A stretch of 64,000 nucleotides of DNA from Ferdinandcohnia humi_A (GTDB lineage Bacteria > Bacillota > Bacilli > Bacillales > Bacillaceae_L): NCBI GenBank assembly GCA_047608075.1, contig JBLKRX010000013.1, positions 1 through 64,000 of the forward strand, written 5' to 3'. Position numbers and translations under genes: made by a program. The notes beneath the pieces are model-generated. The model worked only from the letters and a program-made list of their open reading frames with translations, searched no databases and had not been told where the DNA came from. This document shows positions 1-7,420 of the stretch, one piece after another. Positions within the stretch are counted from its first letter, which is position 1. Each line of letters starts with the position of its first letter.

Positions 1-75
<75 letters not shown>

Positions 76-135
76 AATCTTATTTCATGAATGTGTGTGT
101 GTTATCTAGTTTTGAAGGAATGAACCCTTCAAATA

Positions 136-252
136 GTCTAGTGATGATGGCGAAGAGGTCACACCCGTTCCCATACCGAACACGGAAGTTAAGCTCTTCA
201 GCGCCGATGGTAGTTGGGGCATTGCCCCTGTGAGAGTAGGACGTCGCTAGGC
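136..252 (+). rRNA. rrf: 5S ribosomal RNA
   Basis: This ~117-nt gene carries the conserved Bacillus 5S core (GAAGAGGTCACACCCGTTCC, CCGAACACGGAAGTTAAGCT, GAGAGTAGGACG). Its ends pair to form helix I (CUAGUGAU near 138 with GUCGCUAG near 244). It lies 60 nt after the 23S end, as in a standard 16S-23S-5S operon. No tRNA genes follow. Confidence 0.97.
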
Positions 253-258
253 AAGACG

Positions 259-290
259 AAAGATCAACCGATTGTGGTTGGTCTTTTTTT
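259..290 (+). terminator. rRNA operon terminator
   Basis: AAAGATCAACC and GGTTGGTCTTT form a stem with a 6-nt loop, followed by seven T residues. It sits directly after the 5S gene. A near copy lies at 859-905. Confidence 0.93.
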
Positions 291-441
291 ATGCATTCAA
301 AATCGAAAGGTTTTGTAGGAACAAAATGGCCATAGAATTGATTTTAAAGAAAGGCTGTTTCGTAAAGATTGTTATTTATAATAAATCTGTTACTTTAATA
401 CCACCTTATTTTTGGGGAACAATATCTTTGGGGTGGTTCAA

Positions 442-942
442 CTGATTAAAAAGGTAATAGTGTATATTTGTATTTTCCAACTAATTTCTTCCAATGGATT
501 TGCTCTAACTAATCAGCAAATACAAATATTCGATATAAATAAAGGTAAGGTTATAAAAAATGTACAAACGAACACTGATATACAACGAGAAGTAGAGAAC
601 TTTCTTGAAGGTATAACAGGTGTATATGTTAAATACAATCCTATTCCGAATAATGGATTTATGATAAGAATTCCGTTAGAACCTAATATAATGGTGAGAA
701 CTCGATGGTTTGATGACCTTCTAGATGAAGTAACAATCATATTTACTGATCAAGAAAATCCATATTTAATGGTGTTTGACGATGAAAACAAACCATATTT
801 CTTAACATTTGAAGGCAATACAGTAAAATTCTTAGCATTATTGAACTTTAAACCATACGTTAGGCAAGACGAAAGATCAACCGGTTTAGGTTGGTCTTTT
901 TTTGTGCGTTTATACAGTAAGGTTCTTTTGGATAAGTACTAA
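442..942 (+). CDS. Putative secreted small protein whose 3' end is fused to rRNA-tail DNA
   Basis: An unrecognised-function ORF of ~166 aa. It begins with a signal-peptide-like segment (IKKVIVYICIFQLIS) and continues as a soluble, charged domain containing YNPIPNNGF and VFDDENKPYF. I recall this type of small exported protein of unknown function from Bacillus. The start is uncertain: CTG at 442 has the best ribosome site (GGGGTGG, 5-6 nt upstream), while TTG 412 and GTG 433 are alternatives. The natural protein probably ends near LLNFKP (about 855). The last ~28 residues are read from a copy of the 5S tail and rRNA terminator and are unlikely to be ancestral. It is either a 3'-fused gene or a decaying one. 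Confidence 0.55.
   Translation: MIKKVIVYICIFQLISSNGFALTNQQIQIFDINKGKVIKNVQTNTDIQREVENFLEGITGVYVKYNPIPNNGFMIRIPLEPNIMVRTRWFDDLLDEVTIIFTDQENPYLMVFDDENKPYFLTFEGNTVKFLALLNFKPYVRQDERSTGLGWSFFVRLYSKVLLDKY
859..905 (+). repeat. Second copy of the 5S 3' tail plus rRNA terminator
   Basis: TAGGCAAGACGAAAGATCAA plus the following CCG is identical to 248-270, followed by a different loop and the same GGTTGGTCTTTTTTT arm. It could still terminate transcription. It lies inside the 3' end of the ORF 442-942, implying a deletion or recombination joint within the last bases of a second 5S gene. Confidence 0.85.
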
Positions 943-1550
943 TACTCATCAATTGCTCGGTAATGTGCAAATTTACAAAATTACGTGCAGTTCACTCAGC
1001 GTAACGTGCAAAATCACAAAAATAAGGTCCATTCTTACATTTTTATCTTGTCATGTGGTTACCTCAAAATATCTTTTAAAGACTTGGAGCAGTAAAATTT
1101 CAAAATAGTACTAATAATTTTACCTTTTCAGAGTGAAAATGAGGATATTTTACCAAATTCCGGTGGGTATACTAGATTTCTCCAATCTATTTGGATTAAC
1201 CAGACCTTATGTTATTCAAATATGTAGTTCTATGGCTTTTATTTTGATTCTATGGTCGTTAATTTAGTTCTATGGCTTTTAATATAATTCTATGGTCGTT
1301 ATTTTGTTTCTATGGCTTTTAGCAGAAAAACACTCCATAAATTTGAACCAATAGAGATAGATATTAATACTCAAGCACCAAGCTAACAACAAAAATGCAT
1401 TATATACTCTAAAACATGTAGCATCACAAAATATCATGTAATAGAAAACAAAAATAATACATTTCCTGTACAAAACTATATAGAAACTTTGAAACCTTAC
1501 CCGTTATAAACTCGTATTAAATAGTAATAACAATTATTGGAGGCATCACT
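943..1550. other. Intergenic, AT-rich, holds one 20-bp repeat array
   Basis: No convincing gene is seen on either strand; short open frames here lack ribosome sites and domain-like composition. The main content is the five-unit array at 1228-1323. The last ~40 bases carry the ribosome site (TTGGAGG) of the gene starting at 1551. Confidence 0.6.
1228..1323. repeat. Five tandem 20-bp units alternating between two variants
   Basis: TTCTATGG recurs at 1228, 1248, 1268, 1288 and 1308, exactly 20 bp apart. The following hexamer alternates strictly: CTTTTA, TCGTTA, CTTTTA, TCGTTA, CTTTTA. The same array type, in opposite phase, is at 44106-44200. Confidence 0.9.
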
Positions 1551-1853
1551 ATGCTAGGTGGATTTATTGTATGTGGATTAGCCGGTTTAGTTTGTATATT
1601 GCTGGGTTATCTCATTTGGGTAAAGAAACAATTAACACTTATTGCTGGTTATAGTCAAGATACGTTTAAGGGAGATAAAGAGAAACTTGCGAAGGCGGTT
1701 GGCTTATTCACAATAATTGTTGGTATGTTAACTATTCTCCTTCCATTTGCACTTGAATTTATTAGTACGATTTTTGGGATAATATTTGGTATCGTGGTTA
1801 TATTCGGATCCATAGGATTACTGGCGTATATAAATAAGCTTAATTCAAAATAA
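1551..1853 (+). CDS. DUF3784-like small membrane protein
   Basis: This 100-aa protein has three predicted transmembrane segments (residues ~3-22, ~50-70, ~72-93). A short polar loop near residue 30 (LIAGYSQDTFKGDKEKLAK) resembles the LIAGYN motif of DUF3784 proteins. The family function is unknown. The ATG is preceded by a good TTGGAGG site 8 nt upstream. The gene is monocistronic, followed by a hairpin at 1910-1944. Family assignment is by motif only. Confidence 0.7.
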   Translation: MLGGFIVCGLAGLVCILLGYLIWVKKQLTLIAGYSQDTFKGDKEKLAKAVGLFTIIVGMLTILLPFALEFISTIFGIIFGIVVIFGSIGLLAYINKLNSK

Positions 1854-1909
1854 AGAAGGGTTTGTTAGTCCTCACGGGTAAGATTGTGTGATACAAACAA
1901 GAAAATACA

Positions 1910-1944
1910 AAAGTGTGATATTCAATATTTGAATTTCACACTTT
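1910..1944 (+). terminator. Probable terminator after the DUF3784-like gene
   Basis: AAAGTGTGATATTCAA pairs with TTGAATTTCACACTTT. The T-run on either strand is only moderate. Confidence 0.55.
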
Positions 1945-1970
1945 AATTTAAAGAACATTGATTCCACTGT

Positions 1971-2094
1971 AAGCGCAAGCGGCCACCCCACTCGAGGTCA
2001 AATAACCTGTTGCAAGAAATGTTAAAGAGCGACTTTTTGCAACAGAACATTTGCTTGTCGGGGGTGAGCAAGGCGCTTTCGCTTTTCTTAAATA
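1971..2094. repeat. Decayed ~120-bp long inverted repeat element
   Basis: The outer arms AAGCGCAAGCGGCCACCCC (from 1971) and the complement of GGGGTGAGCAAGGCGCTTTC (to about 2090) match imperfectly. An inner pair (GTTGCAAGAAAT / TTTTTGCAAC) forms a second stem. The design, with an AAGCGCAAGCGCC outer arm and an internal ACATTTGCTTGTCGGGG, resembles an abundant hairpin element I know from Bacillaceae intergenic regions. It lies between convergent genes. Confidence 0.7.
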
Positions 2095-2136
2095 TGATGC
2101 GATAAAGCTGTTAAATTGCACCATTAAACAGACAAG

Positions 2137-2646
2137 TTAACGTAACGTTTTTCCCATAATGACATATGGTGTTTTACCGTCCGGTAAGAATGTATGTTTA
2201 ACTTCTATCCAACCAAGACTTTTATATAAGGAACGAGCTGAATCGTTCCACACTTGTGTAGTTAGGATCGCCGTTTTGTGAGGAAGCCCCTCTAATAAAG
2301 CAGTCGCTAATCCCGTTCCAATGCCCATTTTTCGAAACTGTGGGTGCACGGCTAGCTCCACAAATTCGAAACAATTGTCCAACCATGTATTCGTATCTTC
2401 TTCGTTAAGTTCTTTTTCAAGAAGACCTCTATAATATTGCCCTGGAAGGGATGTGTAGCCATAGGTAAACCCGATGATTTGCTGAATATCGTTTATTACG
2501 ATATAGCCTCTATAGCCCTCATAATTTGAATGTCTATAAAAGCGATCTAAAATATCATTGTCATTTCTATCCCAAACTTCTTGATACAGTGCAGCCATCT
2601 GCCTAAACATATTGTGTGTACAATCTATTTTTTTCATATCGTACAT
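2137..2646 (-). CDS. GNAT-family N-acetyltransferase
   Basis: This 169-aa single-domain protein has the GNAT acetyl-CoA-binding motif A around residues 94-110 (VHPQFRKMGIGTGLATALL, i.e. the RxxGxG/A loop) and a C-terminal SLGW element, as expected for acyl transfer to an amine. The substrate cannot be inferred. The ATG at 2646 has GGAGG 7 nt upstream. It is convergent with the 1551 gene and divergent from the MBL-fold gene at 2879; no operon partner is visible. Confidence 0.85.
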   Translation of the reverse strand: MYDMKKIDCTHNMFRQMAALYQEVWDRNDNDILDRFYRHSNYEGYRGYIVINDIQQIIGFTYGYTSLPGQYYRGLLEKELNEEDTNTWLDNCFEFVELAVHPQFRKMGIGTGLATALLEGLPHKTAILTTQVWNDSARSLYKSLGWIEVKHTFLPDGKTPYVIMGKTLR

Positions 2647-2878
2647 TGTCTTTCCTCCAACACATAAGTTCTCTGCATAAGTGTTATATATTCTTTAACA
2701 ATGCTGTAATTCCTTTTTAACGAAGAAAAAATGGAAAATAATATAAAAACAAATTTCTGTATGATACGCTTATATGGACGTGAAATCAGTGTAAACGAAT
2801 CCGGTTTATCCAATTGCTCCGAAAACATGTAAGCTTATTAAAAATAATCTGTAATTGCACATAGAGGAAGGTATGGAA

Positions 2879-3799
2879 ATGAACAAAAAAAGATATGCAA
2901 ATTATGACAATGTTGATAATACAAAAAGCTTCTCAGATATGAGACGGTGGTCGAAGGAGAGGCGTACAAAAAAGAAGGATTTATCGGTTCAAATCCCTCA
3001 AAGTGATAAAAAGGATGTTGAGCGAATTTACATTAATCGTAATGAACCATCTATTACATGGGTTGGGCACTCCACGTTTCTTATTCAAATTGGTGGTCTA
3101 AATATATTAACTGATCCGGTTTGGGCTTCAAGGATGGGTTTCCAAAGGCGATTAACAGCGCCAGGTATACCGATTGAGGAACTGCCTAAAATTGACCTCG
3201 TTGTTATATCTCATGGGCATTATGACCATTTGGATTTTTCTTCGATAAAAAAACTAAGAGGTAATCCAACCTATTATATACCTGTTGGTTTGAAATCAGC
3301 ATTTACCAAAAGGGGTTACCAAAATGTTATAGAGGCAAATTGGTGGGATGAATTTGATCATGAAAAGGTGAAATTAATTTTCGTCCCTGCTCAGCATTGG
3401 ACAAGAAGAGGGCTCAATGATACAAACACGTCTCATTGGGGTGGATGGATAATTGAGAACCATTCAAAATCAATCTATTTTGTGGGGGATACAGGATATT
3501 TTCGAGGTTTCAAAGAAATTGGCGAGAAATTAACGATTGATACGGTGCTAATGCCAATCGGTGCATATGAGCCTGAGTGGTTTATGCGAGATTCCCATAT
3601 CAACCCAGAAGACGCAATAAAGGCGTTTTTGGAACTAAACGGTAAGAAATTCATTCCGATGCATTATGGTGCTTATCGTTTAGCGGATGATACAGGGCCA
3701 GAAGCATTGGAACGCTTTTTAAAAGAGTGGGGACGGTTAGAACTTCCAGATGAGACTCTTTCTGTTCTAAAAATCGGCGAAACACTTTGGTTGGAATAG
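2879..3799 (+). CDS. MBL-fold metal-dependent hydrolase (NAPE-PLD-like)
   Basis: About 306 aa. The metallo-beta-lactamase fold is shown by the metal-binding motif SHGHYDHLD and the preceding TWVGHSTFLIQ, then ILTDPVW, AQHWTRRG, FVGDTGY and a late histidine in IPMHYGAY. The pattern fits the NAPE-PLD/UlaG-like branch acting on phosphodiester or lactone substrates; the true substrate is unknown. The start at ATG 2879 gives a 7-nt gap from AGAGGAAGG; TTG 2855 and ATG 2873 are less well placed. It is followed by a two-way terminator. Confidence 0.85.
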   Translation: MNKKRYANYDNVDNTKSFSDMRRWSKERRTKKKDLSVQIPQSDKKDVERIYINRNEPSITWVGHSTFLIQIGGLNILTDPVWASRMGFQRRLTAPGIPIEELPKIDLVVISHGHYDHLDFSSIKKLRGNPTYYIPVGLKSAFTKRGYQNVIEANWWDEFDHEKVKLIFVPAQHWTRRGLNDTNTSHWGGWIIENHSKSIYFVGDTGYFRGFKEIGEKLTIDTVLMPIGAYEPEWFMRDSHINPEDAIKAFLELNGKKFIPMHYGAYRLADDTGPEALERFLKEWGRLELPDETLSVLKIGETLWLE

Positions 3800-3809
3800 A
3801 AAAAAGGGA

Positions 3810-3831
3810 AACCCCACTGCAGCGTGGGGTT
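3810..3831. terminator. Bidirectional terminator between convergent genes
   Basis: AACCCCAC and GTGGGGTT form a stem around TGCAGC. On the minus strand it is followed by TTCCCTTTTTTC. It serves the convergent MBL hydrolase and Hsp20 genes. Confidence 0.8.
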
Positions 3832-3832
3832 A

Positions 3833-4267
3833 TTATGTGTCAGCATCTTGTACTGAAATTTTTTTACGAGATTCATTTGGAATGAGCTTATGCAAATGAA
3901 TGAGAAGTAATCCTCTTTTATAGCTGGCCTTCATTCTGTCTTCTCGAACAGTGAAGGGGAGAGGAACAGTTCGTTCAAACTTTCCTTGGAAAATTCCTTC
4001 CTGAACAAGTTCGAAGTCTTTAAACTGAAAATTTATTTTTCCTTTTATTTCGAGGGTTTGATGATTTATAAAGATATCTACATCCTCCACCTTTGTCAGC
4101 CCTGGTAGACTAAGTACGACTAATACTTCATTTTCACCTTGATAGAGATTTAGCTGGGAATGTGAGTTATCAAAAAAGGGAGCAAATCCATTCCAAAAAT
4201 CCTCGCCAAAAAAATGGTCCCATTGTTTTCTCCAATCAGTCATTTTTTTGAATTGTTCCATATTCAT
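3833..4267 (-). CDS. Hsp20/alpha-crystallin family small heat-shock protein
   Basis: A 144-aa protein with an alpha-crystallin domain from residue ~40: LPGL...DVDIFINHQTLEIKG, then the FERTVPLPF strand and a C-terminal ASYKRGLLLIHL, equivalent to the usual A-x-x-x-n-G-v-L signature. An ATP-independent holdase role is expected. The N-terminal arm is rich in aromatic residues (FFGEDFWNGF), typical of sHsp oligomerisation arms. AAGGAGG lies 12 nt before the ATG. It resembles the B. subtilis CotM/YocM group, but the orthologue is unclear. Confidence 0.85.
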   Translation of the reverse strand: MNMEQFKKMTDWRKQWDHFFGEDFWNGFAPFFDNSHSQLNLYQGENEVLVVLSLPGLTKVEDVDIFINHQTLEIKGKINFQFKDFELVQEGIFQGKFERTVPLPFTVREDRMKASYKRGLLLIHLHKLIPNESRKKISVQDADT

Positions 4268-4456
4268 ATGAGCTGAAAACCTCCTTTTCGTAAATCTCTC
4301 CGCAGTTTGCTTTTTTATTATATGGAGAAAAAACTTGGTGTGTGCTCTCGTCTAGTAGAGATAAAATGTTTCGCATGGTATCATTTCAGGAAAATGTTTA
4401 GTAAAATGTATACTTTGGAAAGCTAAGTACAAGGATGGACGTAAGGGGGCCTTTTT

Positions 4457-4999
4457 TTGTTAGAAAATGCATATGTAATGGTGCTCATTATTTTGGTCAT
4501 TAATATTGTATATGTTTCTTTTTTTACAATTCGAATGATATTAACGATGAAGGGACAACGATATACTGCAGCCTTTATCAGTACAATTGAAGTTGTTATT
4601 TATGTAATTGGACTTGGGTTGGTACTCGACAATCTAAATGAAATTCAAAACTTAATTGCGTATGCAGTAGGTTATGGTATCGGAGTTATCGTGGGCATGA
4701 AGATTGAAGAAATGCTAGCACTAGGATATATTACGGTAAATGTAATTACAAAGGAATATGATCGAGATTTACCGAAGCGGCTCCGAGATGAAGGATACGG
4801 GGTAACAACATGGCCGTCTCAAGGACGAGAAGGTGATCGCCTTTCAATGCAAATATTAACTCCGCGCAGATATGAAATGAAGTTATATCAAACGATACAG
4901 GAGCTAGATCCAAAGGCTTTCATTATTGCCTTTGAACCGAAGACTATTCATGGAGGCTTCTGGGTAAAAGCTGTTAAGAAAGGGAAACTAGAATCATGA
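4457..4999 (+). CDS. yebE: DUF2179/UPF0316 membrane protein YebE
   Basis: A 180-aa protein with two to three N-terminal transmembrane segments (residues ~5-28, ~38-57, ~62-80) followed by a soluble DUF2179 domain (YITVNVITKEYDRDLPKRL onwards). The function is unknown; DUF2179 domains are thought to bind ligands or nucleotides. TTG start at 4457 with AAGGGGG about 7 nt upstream. It overlaps yebG by 4 nt, and the pair sits just upstream of purE as in B. subtilis, which supports the symbol. Confidence 0.87.
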   Translation: MLENAYVMVLIILVINIVYVSFFTIRMILTMKGQRYTAAFISTIEVVIYVIGLGLVLDNLNEIQNLIAYAVGYGIGVIVGMKIEEMLALGYITVNVITKEYDRDLPKRLRDEGYGVTTWPSQGREGDRLSMQILTPRRYEMKLYQTIQELDPKAFIIAFEPKTIHGGFWVKAVKKGKLES

Positions 5000-5193
5000 A
5001 AAAACCAGCTAAGTTAAAATTTGAAGTGAAGGATAACGAAACGATTGATCAATGCTTAGAACGGATGAGAATTGAAGGGTATATGCCAATAAGACGAATA
5101 GAGGAACCCATTTTCAAGGAATTTGAGCAAAATGGCGAAGTTGTCGTTGAACCTTGTGGCCGCAGGATTGTTTTTGAAGGAAAGTTGCAGTAA
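4996..5193 (+). CDS. yebG: NETI motif-containing protein YebG
   Basis: A 65-aa protein bearing the diagnostic NETI tetrapeptide (residues ~14-17, KDNETIDQCLERM) followed by EGYMPIRRIEEP. The role is unknown. It is translationally coupled to yebE through an ATGA overlap. The PurR box of the purine operon begins at or just after its stop codon. Confidence 0.87.
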   Translation: MKKPAKLKFEVKDNETIDQCLERMRIEGYMPIRRIEEPIFKEFEQNGEVVVEPCGRRIVFEGKLQ

Positions 5194-5237
5194 AACACGA
5201 ACATTAAAAATGATTGTTTCTAATATTGTTCGAATAT
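5192..5237 (+). promoter_or_regulatory. Paired PurR operators (PurBoxes) of the pur operon
   Basis: Two inverted CGAAC-containing boxes are present: AAAACACGAACATT (5192-5205) and, in opposite orientation, AATATTGTTCGAATAT (5222-5237). This is the arrangement of the B. subtilis purE control region, where PurR represses and PRPP relieves repression. They lie immediately upstream of the -35 element. Confidence 0.85.
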
Positions 5238-5240
5238 TTA

Positions 5241-5270
5241 TTGACAATATAGTGCCTCAGTTGTTAAGAT
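5241..5270 (+). promoter_or_regulatory. SigA-type promoter of the purine operon
   Basis: TTGACA at 5241 and TAAGAT at 5265 with an 18-bp spacer, directly downstream of the PurR boxes and ~20 nt before the riboswitch. Confidence 0.8.
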
Positions 5271-5289
5271 GAAGAAAGATAATAATGAT

Positions 5290-5360
5290 ACCTCATATAA
5301 TTTTGGGAATATGGCCCATAAGTTTCTACCCGATAACCGTAAATTATTGGACTATGAGGG
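5290..5360 (+). ncRNA. Purine riboswitch aptamer, guanine/hypoxanthine class
   Basis: P1 is CCUCAU / AUGAGG. The core AUAUAAU...GGAAUAUGG...GUUUCUACC...GACUAUGAG matches the purine riboswitch consensus. The specificity nucleotide in GGACUAUGAG is C, which in this family recognises guanine or hypoxanthine rather than adenine. It lies in the pur operon leader and is followed by a strong terminator at 5404, so ligand binding should stop transcription. Confidence 0.96.
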
Positions 5361-5403
5361 AAAAGTATTATTTTACCTAAAAACGTAGACAATTTGTCTT
5401 GTT

Positions 5404-5459
5404 ATGCCCAGGTAGGAGTGCTTTCCCTTTTCGGGATAGTCCTACTATGGGCATTTTTT
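5404..5459 (+). terminator. Riboswitch-controlled terminator of the pur leader
   Basis: ATGCCCAGGTAGGA pairs with TCCTACTATGGGCAT, closing a loop that contains a smaller CCC/GGG hairpin, followed by six T residues. It is the expected expression platform of the upstream aptamer. Confidence 0.92.
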
Positions 5460-5464
5460 AGTTA

Positions 5465-5675
5465 AAGAGGATGTTCAAAAAGTCTGATGAAAATGATACA
5501 TCGAATTTCTTCGTTGGCTTGCTTTTCCGTTCCTCACGTATTAATTGCATACGTTCCGGTACTCAAAGCTTCGCCGCCTCGAACTTTCGACGCACAGGAT
5601 GTGCTAGTGCCGGGATCGCCACAGGACGTGGAGATCTTAGCCTGCGCGGACCTTTTTATCCTCCTTTTTGAACAC
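5465..5675. repeat. MITE-like ~210-bp repeat inside the pur operon leader
   Basis: The left end GAGGATGTTCAAAAAGTC and the right end (complement of CCTTTTTGAACAC) form terminal inverted repeats. The interior is GC-richer (GTGCCGGGATCGCCACAGGA) and codes for nothing convincing. The same ends flank the element at 22970-23199. It separates the riboswitch terminator from purE, so it is transcribed as 5' UTR. Confidence 0.8.
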
Positions 5676-5712
5676 GCACTTAAACGAATACGAAAAATTG
5701 CGGGAGGAAACT

Positions 5713-6201
5713 ATGAATCCAGTAGTTGGTGTAATTATGGGAAGTACTTCTGATTGGGAAACAATGAAAGAGGCTTGTATTGTACTTGATGAAATTGGAG
5801 TACCATACGAAAAAAAGGTTGTTTCTGCACATCGTACACCGGATCTAATGTTTGAGTATGCAGAACAGGCAAAAGAGCGTGGAATCAAGGTTATCATTGC
5901 TGGTGCGGGTGGGGCTGCTCATTTGCCAGGAATGGTTGCTTCGAAAACAACTATCCCGGTTATTGGAGTGCCGGTACAATCAAAAGCATTAAACGGGCTA
6001 GACTCGTTATTATCGATTGTTCAAATGCCAGGTGGAGTTCCAGTGGCAACTGTAGCAATTGGGAAAGCGGGTGCAACAAATGCAGGCCTTTTAGCTGCTT
6101 CTATTCTAGGAATCTCAAACCCACAATGGGATCAAGTTCTTCAAACGAGAAGAGATCAGAAAAAAAGGGAGGTACTAGAAAGTAGTGATGAGCTTGAATA
6201 A
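5713..6201 (+). CDS. purE: N5-carboxyaminoimidazole ribonucleotide mutase PurE
   Basis: A 162-aa class I PurE that converts N5-CAIR to CAIR after PurK. Diagnostic motifs are MGSTSDWETM near the N-terminus, SAHRTPDLM (active-site His) and GAGGAAHLPGM. Start ATG 5713 follows GGGAGGAAACT; an upstream in-frame extension to 5668 belongs to the repeat element. First gene of the pur operon, overlapping purK by 14 nt. Confidence 0.98.
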   Translation: MNPVVGVIMGSTSDWETMKEACIVLDEIGVPYEKKVVSAHRTPDLMFEYAEQAKERGIKVIIAGAGGAAHLPGMVASKTTIPVIGVPVQSKALNGLDSLLSIVQMPGGVPVATVAIGKAGATNAGLLAASILGISNPQWDQVLQTRRDQKKREVLESSDELE

Positions 6202-7315
6202 TCGGATTTTGCCTGGGCAAACAATTGGAATTATTGGCGGCGGTCAGCTAGGACGAATGATGGCGATTGTTGCAAAGGAAATGGGCTACAATGTAGCTGT
6301 TCTTGATCCTACTCCAAACTCTCCATGTGGTCAGGTAGCAGATATTGAGATTACGGCAAATTTCGGTGATCTGGAAGCTATTAAAAAACTAGCTAAAATT
6401 AGCGATGTTATTACATATGAGTTTGAAAATATAGATTATGAGGCTTTAGCCTGGCTCGAGGCGAATGCAAATTTACCTCAAGGGAGCCATTTATTAAAAA
6501 TTACACAGGATCGCGGAACAGAAAAAAATGCAATAAAGAATTGTGGACTTCAGGTTGCCCCTTTTGTTCTTGTTGATACAGAAGATGAGCTTTTGGATGC
6601 AGTAAAGGAAATTGGAATACCATCTGTTTTGAAAACGTGTCGCGGTGGATATGATGGCAAGGGCCAGTTTGTTCTTCGAAAGAAAGAGGACGCTGAAGTA
6701 GCAACATCTTTATTAGCTTCTGGAACCTGTATCTTGGAGGCATGGGTCCCTTTTGAAAAGGAAGTTTCAGTAATCGTAACGAGGAATGCTTCAGGAGAAG
6801 TGAAAACATTTCCAGTTGCGGAGAATATTCATGTTAACAATATTTTGCATCAGTCAATCGTTCCTGCAAGAATCACAGAGGAAACGGAAGAACGAGCAAA
6901 AGAGATAGCTATGAAGCTTGCAAGAGAATTTGGTCTTGTAGGCACGTTAGCTGTTGAAATGTTTGTAACTAGAGATGGAGAAATCTATATAAATGAGCTA
7001 GCGCCGAGACCACATAATTCAGGACATTATACTATTGATGCGTGTGAAACCTCACAATTTGAACAGCATATTCGAACTGTCTGCAATTGGCCACTAGGTG
7101 AAACGCGTTTGTTACGACCAGTTGTGATGACAAACATATTAGGAGAGCATGTTCGACCATTGTTAGAAAGTGTGTCACATTTAGGTGGTGTGAAGGTTCA
7201 TTTATACGGAAAAAAAGAAGCGAAAATAAAACGCAAAATGGGTCATATCACTATTTTAGGAAATACTATCGACGAAGCTATGGAAAAAACTAACTCATTA
7301 AATATTTGGAATTAG
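6188..7315 (+). CDS. purK: N5-carboxyaminoimidazole ribonucleotide synthase PurK
   Basis: An ATP-grasp enzyme of ~375 aa that carboxylates AIR with bicarbonate and ATP. It begins with the nucleotide-binding IGIIGGGQLGRMM, has the ATP-grasp core VLKTCRGGYDGKGQ and the metal-site INELAPRPHNSGHYT. ATG 6188 is preferred over GTG 6185; GGAGGT lies ~14 nt upstream within purE. Its substrate feeds PurE, consistent with the gene overlap. Confidence 0.97.
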   Translation: MSLNNRILPGQTIGIIGGGQLGRMMAIVAKEMGYNVAVLDPTPNSPCGQVADIEITANFGDLEAIKKLAKISDVITYEFENIDYEALAWLEANANLPQGSHLLKITQDRGTEKNAIKNCGLQVAPFVLVDTEDELLDAVKEIGIPSVLKTCRGGYDGKGQFVLRKKEDAEVATSLLASGTCILEAWVPFEKEVSVIVTRNASGEVKTFPVAENIHVNNILHQSIVPARITEETEERAKEIAMKLAREFGLVGTLAVEMFVTRDGEIYINELAPRPHNSGHYTIDACETSQFEQHIRTVCNWPLGETRLLRPVVMTNILGEHVRPLLESVSHLGGVKVHLYGKKEAKIKRKMGHITILGNTIDEAMEKTNSLNIWN

Positions 7316-7420
7316 AGACAAAAAATTCATTTTCAAAAAAGGACGAAAGAGCGCAATTCCATTACAGCGATCTTTCCCAGGCATTTTGAACAACTTAATA
7401 AAGTCAATGGAGGATAAAAC

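Noticed and set aside
902..1108. 68-aa ORF after the rRNA terminator copy
   Set aside because: It starts in the terminator T-run, lacks a ribosome site and shows no recognisable composition.
1228..1323. Short regular repeats as a possible CRISPR array (also 44106-44200 and 14353-14615)
   Set aside because: Units are contiguous 20-mers with no unique spacers, and no cas genes are nearby.
5471..5753. Two overlapping plus-strand ORFs upstream of purE
   Set aside because: They lie in the repeat element in different frames, have no ribosome sites and no protein-like pattern.
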